A stretch of 11,994 nt of DNA from Cyclostephanos tholiformis (taxonomy: Eukaryota > Bacillariophyta > Thalassiosirophyceae > Thalassiosirales > Thalassiosiraceae): positions 1 through 11,994 of the forward strand of contig JALLPB010000961.1 of the NCBI GenBank assembly GCA_036939975.1, read 5' to 3'. This document shows, piece by piece, positions 1 to 9,237 of this stretch (its first letter is position 1; the number at the start of each line of letters is the position of its first letter). The notes under the pieces are model-generated. The model ran no database searches, was not told where the DNA came from, and saw only the letters and a list, made by a program, of their open reading frames with translations. The translations under genes and the position numbers were made by a program.

Positions 1-520
1 AGATTTTCAGCGAATCCAAATTTATTCCATCGCTAACAAAAACAAAAAAAGAATTACGGCAGGCACCCATTATATATGGTACACCCCGGCCCGCCCAACA
101 TTCGAAAGATTTTGTAGATGTATCTCACATCTCACCGCCAGCGAAGACGCGCTGGGTGGCATGGCAAGGACTCCTCTTGACAACGTAACACATTCCTGCG
201 ATAATATTATTATTTACCTCACACATTCGAAAGATTCGTATAGGCAAATACATCAGTGATAACGACGACGGTAGCACTGGCCACCTAGTGGGTATGATAC
301 CACCGAGGAAGAGAAGAATCTACCTTGGTAGATAGTACTTTCTCATTCCTCATTATTCAGGTGTCCCTAGACAGAGACTGGATAGTGAGAGAGACCCCGC
401 GAGGCGAGTGTGTGTGAAACGCGCGGAGGAGAGGAAAGGGGAGGGTGCGTGGTTGAAATATTATTAATATCCATCATTATTTTACAATAATATCATATTA
501 CACATTAAAAAAAAAACGAC
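1..520 (+). promoter_or_regulatory. Upstream region and probable 5' leader of the ankyrin/RCC1 gene
   Basis: No coding frame is convincing here. The stretch is mixed in composition. A TATA-like run (ttatatatgg) lies near 70-79. A 14-bp direct repeat, ACATTCGAAAGATT, occurs at 98-111 and again at 223-236; each copy contains the palindrome TTCGAA, so it could be a protein-binding site, but this is inference. A short inverted repeat CTACC-TT-GGTAG lies at 320-331. A purine-rich stretch at about 385-450 and an AT-rich stretch at about 455-510 come next, ending in a run of ten A (507-516) just before the ATG at 521. The last part is probably 5' UTR. No transcription start can be fixed from sequence alone. 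Confidence 0.4.
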
Positions 521-3500
521 ATGGGACGCAAGCATCGCTCGTCGAGCCTCGTCGGTCCGCCTCCACCGACCGCGAACAACGCGTCGTCCGCGCCCGTCCT
601 TACCCCCACCCCGTCCCCTCCCGAATCCGTCGTGTCATCCTCCCATGCCGATGATCGTGCGACCACCGGCTCGTCGTCGTCGTCGTCGTCGTCGTCGGCG
701 CGTCTTCTGCCCGACGACGATCGCCTCGACGCGATCGCCGCGCTCATCGAGGGCTACGTCATGCGCGGAAATGGGGATGAATGGGGGAGGGCTGGGGGGG
801 AAGGGGGGATCATAATATACGACGTCTCCCCCCTGCCATCTCCCTTCCATCGACTCGTACATTCGGCGTCGGGGGGAAAGACCGGACGGGCACGGGCACG
901 GTCTACGACGATGACGACGACGACGACGACGCTTGCGAACGACGTCGACGACGATGCCATATCGCGCAGTGGGCGAGACGATGCCCTGCGACTCTTGGAT
1001 GCCATCCGCTCCCGGGCGCGCGAGGTGGACGTTGGTCGTCGAATGCGCCGCTCGACGACTACGACTACCACCACGACTACCACCACGACTACCACTACTA
1101 CTACCACTACTACTACTTCGACTGGGGGGGGAGGGGGGATGATGCGCGGCGGCGGTGGAATCGTCGGAAACGTAGGCGCGGATATCACTCGACGATCGTC
1201 GCTGCTGAATCGTCTCCTCCTATCGGGGGATGGCGAGAGCGGGTACACACCCCTCCATCGCGCAGTTTTCAATCGTGACCTGATGACGATTTTGATATTG
1301 CTCGGATACGGCAACGAGACCACGTCGACGTCGACGTCGTCGTCGTGCGATACGAGGACGCCCACGTCGTCGCCGTCGTCGTCTGCCTCGGTTGCCGTCG
1401 CACATCCCCTCCAAACGCTGAACGACGTCGACGATCGCGACGATCGCGACGGAGGCGTATTCGCGCGCGCGACGACGATGGCCGGGGGGGGGGGGGGAGC
1501 GTCATCGTCGTCGCCAACTCCGTCGACGTCGCTTCTTGAACAAATGGCGAAATCGACGGATCACGAGGGATTGACGCCGTTATCACTCCTCGGGAGGACG
1601 TCCGAGGGCGACCTCGGACGTTGTCGCACGTCCCTGTCAATGTCGTCGTACTCGTCTTCGCATTCGTCGGCGTCTTCGGTGGGAGTACGGTCGTCGTCGT
1701 CGTCGTCGTTCGGGGGCATCGGGATCGACATCGTCGAGGACGGGAGCGACGGCGACGACGATGATGACGATGCCGTGCGGGGAGGGGGGGGACGGAATTA
1801 CGACGACCTCCTCGACGTCGCCGATCGTGAGCCGCCGGGAATGAACGATCGCGATGATTTCGATTTCGACTTGCCCGCCGGGGAAGAGGAGGTCGATCGC
1901 GAGGGAGGTGGGGTGGACGACCGATATCTCGTCGATCCCCGTGATAACCGACGTCAACGGGGAAGAGACGGAATGCGGAGGAACAGATCGACGACGGAGG
2001 ACGATTACGGATGCGAGGTCCTTACCTTCGGCCGTGTTGATCACTGCGCCATGGGAGTGCCGGGCGTCAGGGGAGGGGGGGGGGCGGGCGGACTGACGAC
2101 GAAGGGATCGTCCCAAGGCTGTCATAAGCCGAGACGGGTGGAATTGTTCGGTGTCGGCGAGCTGCGTAGGAAATGGACGTCCTCGACTACCTCTCCGACG
2201 ACGACCACCACTACGTCGTCGATCGATGCGCGACTGGACAATGACGTCGACTCTCCCGCGATCGCCGTGGCGGCCTCGACGCACCACACCCTCGTGCTCA
2301 CTCGATCGGGCCGTCTTTTCGCCTTCGGGTACGGCAAGTCCGGACGACTCGGCGTCGGCGATGCTCGCAATCGAAACCTGCCCGTACGCGTGCTAGGACA
2401 GCTGTCGCGGAGGGTCGTGACGGGAATCGCCGCGGCGGTGGATCACTCCCTGTGTTGCACCGAGGACGGTGAAATTTTCTCCTGGGGATCCAACGGCTTC
2501 GGACAATTGGGCCACCTGCCGGGCGGCGCGGATCGGGACGTGGACGCCGTCGCGACCGGTCGTTTGTCCCCCCGTCGAGTCGAGGGGGGGGGTGGGTTCA
2601 GGCAGTCGTTCGTCGTGGCTGTCGCCGCTGGAGATCGACATAGTGTGGCGTTGACAAGAATGGGTGAGGTCTATTGCTGGGGAGACAATCGTAGCGGACA
2701 ACTGGGAATTTACTGCAATAACGGCGATGTCGGTGCCATCTCTTCCTCGGTGAGTGAAACGAGTTCATGGTGCCTGGCACTTGCCGGCAACTCGTACCTT
2801 ATCACTGCCCATTGGGCCGCTAATTAAAGTATCGTGGCACTTTCTCACGTTCACCCTCGCTCGGTCATTACTGTGCAGTCAAGCGGTAGCCGATGCAACC
2901 ATCGTCCTCAACGCGTCGAAGGACTGTGGTCTGCACGACCTCGTAGGCTGGCCATCGCCATCGCTGCCGCCGAATTTTCCACACTCGTGCTGACCATGCC
3001 GCCGACCATGCCCAAGGGAGGCGGTCGGGCCTCGTCATCGGTGACAGCTCTACCGGTGAACTCCGTTTTTGGATGGGGACACGGCAACCATTCTGTCATG
3101 CGGGTTGTATTTCCGCCCACTGAAGCTAGCGGTGGTAATAGCCCTCGGCGTGCTATTATAAATCCCACTGCCATTGCATGTGCAAAGTATCACAATGTGG
3201 CAATTATGGTTGATGGCGCGGTGTATACCTGGGGGTTGCAACGAGATTGCCTCGGCATAGAAAAGAGTCCCGCTGCCGCTGGACCACGCGTGAAACAAGA
3301 CGACTCGGAGTGGGCTACGTCCGAAGGCAGGAGGACAAAGAGTAAAAAAATTGGCGGACTTAATGTAGGTATCTCCACCGCTTCGTCGATGATTTCCTCG
3401 CCGCAGCTTGTCGTTGGCTTGCTTCCTGAAAATGGCGGCGGCAAGGCCGTCGCAGTATCGGCATCGGAAAGTCACACTGCAGTGGTAACCAGCGACGGTC

Positions 3501-5344
3501 ATTTATTTACATGGGGGACTTCCGTAGGTAATGACGTGTTAGGCCACAAAGGTGTGAAGTATCTCGAAATTCCAAAGAAGGTCAAGAGGGTTCACCGGGC
3601 CGTGGGTGTTGCTGCCGCGAAGGAACATACGGTATTGTTGATGGCGACGTCCTTCCCCCGGTTGCCTGCAGCTGCTTCGACCTGTCTTGATTTATCAACG
3701 TGTACTTTCGAGCCGTTGTCGCTTCAAGAATGTGCTGCGATCGAGATATCACGCAACGTTGACCTGTTCAATGTCCTCCCAATAGCCATAGTTGCACGGC
3801 GATTGAACTGCGCCCCACTTATGAGATTCTGTGACGAGTTCATTCGAAAGAACCTTGATGGTGTTTTGGCTGTGGGGAACAAGAATGATTTCACAACATT
3901 CATATCCACTTGGAGATTTGCTTTCGCCGGCGAAATTCACATCGATTTCGAGCCCGATGGATCGTTCCATCCTTTTTTCTATCATATTGCCAATTCTAAT
4001 ACTGGTGATAGTTGTGCTATGCTTAAGAAATGTGCCGGTATGATCATGCATCAATGCAAGAAGGCCAAGAGAACATTGATCGGAGAAGATAAACATCGTT
4101 CTACTGCAAGTGTGTCCAGAGAGCAGGATGGTTCCAAAAATGATGATTGCGAACAAAAATGCGTTCCGTTGAATATTTCTTTGAAGAAAATGGCAACATC
4201 CAGCAACAATGAGTCTGCTGGACTTTCGTGTTTGAAGGCAATTAACAATGCCCAATCGCAGTTACCGCTAAACCTACTCACAGAGAAGCGAGTGACAGAT
4301 ATAAAGTCAACCCGTATCACTAATGATACCCCCAAATTTCGATGTGAGGTATGCAATGTGTTGTGTCCTGACTGCGATAGTCTTTCGCTGCATATGAATG
4401 GGAGAAAGCATCGTAATCGCTTAGCTCATCTCAAAGCTAATGAAGAGAAGATAGTCGCGGAGACCATGATGGAGAAGAAGCGTATGCAATTGATTGAAAA
4501 GAGTTTTAGTGATAATGGAGGTGATAACTTCGCAGTATCAACGGATCAAAGGATGAAAACGTGCAACAGGTCGTTGGTGAATAACACGACGACTGCCTGG
4601 GCTAGCAACGCCGTAACTTCCCTCAAGCCATCGGGTACGAATATTAGATCGAAATCTTTTCATGATATTTTGACTGAGGAGCAGCAGCGGTCATTGAAGG
4701 TTACTGCACCGACAAATAAATTGATTTCAAGTCCCGTCAGCTCCAAACGACCTACTTTATCAAGGGCTTCCACAACCATATATCATACACAAGCCCGACC
4801 GACAGTAGATCACAGCCAAAAGATATATTCTCCAGTCACTGGTTCTGTGCAATCTTTGCCGTTGAGTGCATTCATCAAGAAAAGTGGGAATCAGAAGACC
4901 ATTGATATCGCAGGAAGCCCTGAGAGTAACATGGACAAATGGTTGTCTGCGGGGAAAACGAAAAGTGGCAGTGCGGTAGGCTGGGGTGTGAAGCCAGATT
5001 GCACCTTGCGACCGCATCGTACTGTGAAAAGTTTCGCCGCTATTCAGAAGGAAGAGGAATTTATTCGATCCAATGAAGATCACATGAGCCGCATAGAAGG
5101 TAATCAGTGGTTTGTTCAACAGCGCGAAAGAGCTGCATCCATCGGAGAAATTCAAGAGCAGGAGAGAAAGGACAGAGAACTGCTTGACTTGATAGAGGAG
5201 CAAAAGCAAATCGAAAAGGATATCATAGAGAGAGGGAAACAGGAAACGACTAATATTCATATCAAGAAACAAAAAAGAAAGCTGCAGAAGAAGCGTGTCA
5301 AAAACTGTGCTAATGCTACCTTGGATCAATATCCCATGCCATAA
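521..5344 (+). CDS. IBTK-like ankyrin-RCC1 propeller protein with C2H2 zinc finger (two exons, 521-2749 and 2879-5344)
   Basis: Spliced product is 1564 residues. Both exons lie in the same frame, separated by an intron with an in-frame TAA (2825-2827). Order: low-complexity N-terminus with Ser, Asp and Thr tracts; ankyrin-like repeats (GYTPLHRAVF at 241-250, EGLTPLSLLG at 349-358); RCC1 blades at about 499-1000, with signatures such as FSWGSNGFGQLGH, YCWGDNRSGQLGI and VYTWGLQRDCLGI. I count seven blades plus a closing strand. A BACK-like helical segment follows (about 1024-1073, ending IRKNLDGVL), then a U1/JAZ-type zinc finger (C1232, C1235, H1248, H1254), the motif SFHDILTEEQQ (1336-1346), SFAAIQKEEE (1461-1470), a charged coiled-coil-like stretch (1485-1525) and a Lys-rich tail (1539-1552, possible nuclear signal). 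This order recalls IBTK and its plant relatives; no BTB domain is visible. RCC1 propellers of this class usually bind proteins, so a scaffold or ubiquitin-adaptor role is inferred. The first exon is GC-rich and repetitive, the second much more AT-rich. Confidence 0.86.
1055..1117 (+). repeat. Threonine-coding triplet repeat (21 codons)
   Basis: Mixed ACG/ACT/ACC codons encode 21 consecutive threonines (residues 179-199) of the RCC1 gene. The codons are imperfectly alternated, so this is an aged microsatellite rather than a pure one. It is followed directly by a G-rich poly-Gly tract (1122-1138). Confidence 0.9.
1484..1497 (+). repeat. 14-nt G homopolymer inside coding exon
   Basis: A run of 14 G encodes part of a five-glycine tract (residues 322-326). 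Further coding-strand G runs lie at about 796-812, 1122-1138, 1781-1790, 2075-2084 and 2585-2593. All are in the first exon, none is in a recognised domain core, and they could form G-quadruplexes in DNA or mRNA. Confidence 0.9.
2750..2878 (+). other. Spliceosomal intron, 129 nt, phase 0
   Basis: The donor is gtgagtg directly after the codon TCG at 2747-2749, and the acceptor is ctgtgcag ending at 2878. The length is a multiple of three and the intron falls exactly between codons. It contains the in-frame stop TAA at 2825-2827, which otherwise splits the gene into two frames. Removing it joins the GQLGI end of an RCC1 blade to a PQRVEGL strand, the expected next element of that blade, followed by the next blade's AIAIAAAEFSTLVLT. 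This domain continuity is the main argument. If retained, it would give a 768-residue product with about half a propeller. Confidence 0.85.
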
Positions 5345-6265
5345 GCTACTTGACAGGTGCAGGGTTCGGCGCCGTGTGAAAAAGATCGGGGGGACAACAT
5401 CTTCGTTGAGTTGGATCCTTCATTTCTTGACTGCTATGTTAAATAATTGTCATTTGTTTCATAAGATTGACAAATTCTTTAATTCTTGCAAGCTCGATTG
5501 TTGCAGGATTTCAGAAAGTCGAATTCTCCCCATTTTGGAGTGAGAACCAAAAGCTTCCGCTAAGTACATATGCATTAAACGTTTCTTTTAGGGTCTTCTT
5601 TTCCTTAAAGCAATGCCAAATAATAGCCCAAGATAATTTTTGGTCCAGTTGTGAGTGGTGGGGTGGGAATCTTGCTACGAGGTCAATGAAACTGGCTATT
5701 GGTAGGTCAAAGTCTTGTAGATGTGATGATTTATAGCTGCTGCTATGCTAGCATTGTGAGTCAATTCAACATTATTTGATGAGTGTTTTGGGTGAAGTTG
5801 TGGTGGCTGTCCGGCGGCATTCTTAGGGCGATGATAGGTAAATTCTAAGTGATCATTGTGATTGGTAGTTGTTGATTACTTCGATTGAGCTTTGTAGCTT
5901 TGATAGCTGTGCTGATACTGGAGCATACCCAAATCTCAATGGTGTTTTTGACTCGCAAACACAAATCGTAAATTTGCTTTAACCCATTGCAGATTTGGGA
6001 GACTACTGGAGTTGTTACATTTTATGTCTTTTGTTACGTAAGTTGAGTCACGAATCATGCAAACAAGATGGAACATTAATGTGCTCTTTACAATTCTCAT
6101 ATGCTGTTGCAATTTTTATACTCATTTACAATTTTCCCGTTTCATCGTTTTGTTTCTACAAGCCAAAATAGGGGCTTTGCCATGTACCATAGCTAGGTAG
6201 TGAGGGATGTTGGGGGGAGGGATGGATTAAAAAAATGGGGGGACGCTCCACAGGCTACGCAGTAA
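5345..6265. other. AT-rich 3' flank of the RCC1 gene, no gene seen
   Basis: This stretch follows the TAA at 5342-5344. Its start is presumably 3' UTR. Short open frames (for example 5467-5736) give protein without recognisable domains and lack coding character, so none is called. An inverted repeat lies at 5928-5942 and 5984-5999. A G-rich patch with an A run is at about 6208-6242. No clear AATAAA signal was seen close to the stop. Confidence 0.6.
5928..5999. repeat. Imperfect inverted repeat (15-bp arms)
   Basis: CCCAAATCTCAATGG at 5928-5942 pairs with CCATTGCAGATTTGGG at 5984-5999 with one bulged base. A nested GCAAA/TTTGC pair lies within the 41-nt loop. It could form a stem in the transcript 3' end or be the remains of a foldback element; no function is evident. 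Confidence 0.6.
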
Positions 6266-6960
6266 CAGATATGGAACTCCTCCACAAGCTGCTTAATACT
6301 ATGGTAAGGTATGAGAATGGGTCAGATGAACAATATTGTAGGGTACTACATCATCATAACCAATATCCTGTTGTATTGGTCTCATGGTGTATTGTGTATT
6401 AGTGTAATGGTTAATGAGAAAAGGCTTTTTTTCATTTACATTTCTAATGAATGCTACGTATCTTATTGCACATATGTATATTGCCTAATAAATATATGAG
6501 AAAGGGTCTGATGTTCACACCTGACCTACCCTGATTTATTTACAGTACACACTGAGACTGACAGTGACACTGACACAGATGACAACACACTTTAAATCTT
6601 TATATATACCTGGCAGATATGCAACTCCTCCACAAGCTGCCTAATAATATGGTAAGGTATGAGAATGGGTCAGATGAACCATAATGTAGGGTACTACATC
6701 ATAACCGATATCCTGTTGTATTGGTCTCATGGTGTATTATGTATTAGTGTATTAGTTAACAAGAAAGTTTTTAATGAATCCTACATATCTTATTGCACGT
6801 ATGTATGTTGCCTAATACTAAAGATATGAGAAGGGGTCAAATATACATACCTGATCTATCCTGATTTATATTTACAGTACACACCAACGATGACATTCTT
6901 GACACTGACACCGACACCAACACCGGCGAGGACACACTTTAAATCATTCTATACATCTGA
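6266..6960. repeat. Tandem direct duplication, two units of about 348 bp
   Basis: Unit 1 is 6266-6613 and unit 2 is 6614-6960. Both begin CAGATATG(g/c)AACTCCTCC and run through the same order of blocks: GGTAAGGTATGAGAATGGGT, a shared stretch ending ATCCTGTTGTATTGGTCTC, a TATTGCAC(a/g)TATGTAT block, GATTTA plus TTTACAGTACACAC, a short GACAC-type array, then ACACTTTAAATC and an AT-rich end. Units differ by scattered substitutions and small indels, so the duplication is not recent. Neither copy keeps a shared open frame, so it is probably non-coding. Confidence 0.85.
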
Positions 6961-7119
6961 TGTGGATGTTAGCAATTCTTACATGCTTTTGCAAATTTGG
7001 TAATTGGGAGTCCCCATAACAGTGATTGAAATCAACAGCGGGGGGAGTGAAAACAGTCAAATTGTTATTTTAATGAGAACTTCTCTGCTCTCTGGTCCCT
7101 AGGGTCAAAAACTTGTTAT
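6961..7119. other. AT-rich spacer
   Basis: No gene, repeat or regulatory site is supported in this short stretch between the tandem duplication and the inverted-repeat element. A G run (agcggggggagtg, about 7037-7049) is the only compositional oddity. Confidence 0.5.
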
Positions 7120-8088
7120 AAATCACAAATTTTGTGGTATGGTGCAAGCCATTGTGGGGCACTTTTACATATAATGAGCTTGCAACATCACAAGAACGGC
7201 CACAACACACAAAAACTGCCGCAAACAACGCGATAATGGTGGCAGAGCCACGTACCCCTCTAGTGGCAAGGATTCAATGAATCCACGCAAACCTAACATG
7301 TGGGCAACCCAGAGGAGGGGTTGGGTGAGGCTATCGGTCAAAGAAATATGGTAGTAACACTCAAAATTAAGGAGATACTAATATATTTCTATCAACCACT
7401 GTATTTTTTACAAAATCAATCACCTGCCAAGGGCAGTGGTTGTCAAAACAGCCTCCATTGTTGTCTGTGGGTGCTCATATCATATGATTAGACTAAAACA
7501 ATAGCGAAGATTATTATCGAAGATTTTCATTAGTCTAAATTATGTATTACTATGTTAATTATGTATGTTTAGGTCAATGGTGAAATTATCCATGACAATG
7601 AAATGTACCTTCATTGCTACTTGTTATGATCGCCTTCCAGATGCGCCAGTGCAACACCAGGCAAATCACCCAATAGAAGAGGTTCAGGGCTTCACTAGAA
7701 GCCACCGGATGCTGCTATCATCACTGGGCAAGTATTTGCTCCATAATAGACTGACTGACTCCAAGGTCACATGAAAAAACATTGCCAAAAACTTGCAATA
7801 TTTTGCTGGCCATTTCAATGGTCGTGGTGGTGTGCCAGTACAATATTTTTACTTTAGGGGTGTGACATATTGATGAGACCAAAAGGAGTAAAGTAGTTTG
7901 TATGAATACTTTGTTGGAGGGGGTTAAACTAGCAGAATAACATTTAAATGATTGATTTCTTCCTAGCATTGTTGAAGCCAACAGGAGCGTGAAAAACAGG
8001 ATCGGTCACCAGAAAAAACTCTTAAAAAGTGATATTTTAAATGTTTTTGCCCCACATTGGCTTGCACCATACCACTGGAGTGTGATTT
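7120..8088. mobile_element. Possible non-autonomous DNA transposon bounded by about 42-bp inverted repeats
   Basis: The left arm (7120-7161) and the reverse complement of the right arm (8048-8088) share AAATCACA, then a divergent 5-6 nt spacer, then 28 positions matching at 27 (7134-7161 versus 8048-8075; core TATGGTGCAAGCC). The arms enclose about 970 bp of AT-rich DNA. Paired arms at this distance fit terminal inverted repeats of a cut-and-paste element without an intact transposase. No target-site duplication is visible next to either arm, so the true ends could lie elsewhere, or this could be two inverted copies of one dispersed repeat. Inside are a smaller inverted pair (TTAGACTAA at 7488-7496, TTAGTCTAA at 7530-7538) and a broken coding-like stretch at 7565-7774. 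Confidence 0.5.
7565..7774 (+). pseudogene. Coding-like fragment inside the inverted-repeat element
   Basis: One frame is open from 7565 to 7774 (69 codons from a TTG/ATG-type start; includes CYDRLPDAPVQHQANHPIEE). A second frame at 7573-7626 reads VNGEIIHDNEMYLHCYLL before a TGA. The better-looking stretch of protein moves from one frame to the other, as expected of a frameshifted remnant. Both are short and unidentified. A remnant of the element's former gene is possible; chance is not excluded. Confidence 0.2.
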
Positions 8089-8265
8089 GTGGTGGGTGGT
8101 CGCAAAACAGAAATTTACATGTTTACATATGTGGGAATACTACATCTCACAAGTTTGTAGGAATAGTATATCTTATATGAGAAAGGCTATTTTTGTCCAT
8201 TGGCATTTTTTGTCAAAGTACTAATCTCTCTCTCTCCTCATAATTACCCCGTCACACCAAATCAG

Positions 8266-8660
8266 ACTGTGACACACAAACTCAAATAAGATATAGGTAT
8301 GCTCCACTATGGCCTCATCTTCAATTGTTGCCTTATTTAGCTGTAATCTAAGGGTTACCTAAGAGTTAGGAATTGGTTGGCATAGTGAGTCTTGTACTAG
8401 GCATGCACCAAATACTTTCCATCAAAGTGTTTTGGAAGAGATTTTCCTTGAATCACAAATTTGCAACTGTGACACACAAACTCAAATGAGATATGGGTAT
8501 GCTCCACCATGGCTTCACCTTCAATTTTTGCCTTATTTAGCTGTAATCTAAGGTTTAGCTAAGGTTTAGCTAAGAGTTAAAAATTGTTTGGCAGAGTGAG
8601 TCTCACAAGCATTTACCAATTCCTTTCCAGCAGAGTTTTTTGAAAAGATTTTCATTGTCG
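8266..8660. repeat. Tandem direct duplication, two units of about 200 bp
   Basis: Both units start ACTGTGACACACAAACTCAA (8266 and 8466, exactly 200 bp apart). They share GGTATGCTCCAC, TTGCCTTATTTAGCTGTAATC, AAGAGTTA and GAGTGAGTCT-like blocks, and end near a common (a)AGATTTTC motif. Unit 2 has an internal 10-bp duplication (two TTTAGCTAAGG-type steps at about 8551-8571). No open frame is conserved. Confidence 0.85.
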
Positions 8661-8724
8661 GCATGTGCTAATTCCCAATTAACTCCCAACCCTTAGCTAA
8701 CCCTTAGATACCTCCCAACAACAA
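8331..8724. repeat. Imperfect foldback overlapping the 200-bp duplication
   Basis: The segment at 8671-8724 (containing CCCTTAGCTAACCCTTAGAT and ending CAACAATTG) is an imperfect reverse complement of the ATCTAAGGGTTACCTAAGAG part of unit 1 (8331-8385, starting CAATTGTTG) and of the similar block in unit 2 (8545-8585). The arms of about 50 bp fit a decayed MITE-like element whose left arm was duplicated along with unit 2. This class assignment is inference. Confidence 0.5.
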
Positions 8725-9237
8725 TTGTTAATAAGGTGGTAGTAGTATTCTTCAAATGTGGTGTGGTATTAGTCTTTGTTGTTATTGTGGCCGGGTTGAG
8801 GTTTAGTAGCCATCAGATGTAGCACCATGTCCCATATCACCTTCAGGGTAAATGAGCCATTTTTGTTGCTATATGGTACATCAAAGTTGTTAATAATTTT
8901 ACCTACCAATGTCTGATCTTATCTTTTTCACATCATCATCTCATGTCTTACTAGAGAGAAATGACCTGAAGCAACATATTATTATGGATGAAAAGTTTGA
9001 TTTTCTGGTCATCTTTTTATTTTCATATTTTTGAATTCTGTAGTCCTATGCACATGGTAGATAATATCTTAAAAAAATGGTCTTCTCGTTTAATTGATTC
9101 GAATTGCTCCTTAAAAAGATTTTCTGTTTAGTGAGATTGCCATATGTTAAGCAATAGATATTGATCATTGCAATACAGCAATGCAAATTTTATTGATGCA
9201 ACTAATTTTCCATTATTTTCTCTACTATTTTCTACAG
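8725..9237. other. AT-rich stretch, nothing recognised
   Basis: No open frame of useful length, repeat or RNA gene is supported on either strand. The last 20-30 bases (about 9210-9237, ending tttctacag) look like a pyrimidine-rich splice acceptor; see the following entry. Confidence 0.5.

Noticed and set aside
754..1365. Long minus-strand frame opposite exon 1 (203 codons), and a similar one at 1637-2287 (216 codons)
   Set aside because: The products are runs of Arg, Val and Ser produced by the antisense of triplet repeats. No domains appear, and the plus strand has clear RCC1 and ankyrin motifs.
521..2827. Treating the 768-residue frame and the 836-residue frame as two separate genes
   Set aside because: The RCC1 propeller continues across the gap, consensus splice sites flank the stop, and the second frame's nominal start lies within the intron.
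3640..4050. A BTB domain after the propeller, as in animal IBTK
   Set aside because: Only a BACK-like helical stretch can be seen. The BTB strand and helix pattern is not recognisable by eye.
4760..5329. Minus-strand frame of 189 codons opposite the 3' end of the RCC1 gene
   Set aside because: It is hydrophobic and domain-free, and arises from the antisense of the charged C-terminal coding sequence.
5467..5736. Small plus-strand frame after the RCC1 gene
   Set aside because: It lacks an early ATG, recognisable domains and coding composition. It is probably 3' UTR or intergenic DNA.
6266..8724. CRISPR array
   Set aside because: There are only two long repeat copies in each family, with no short regular repeats separated by unique spacers and no cas genes.
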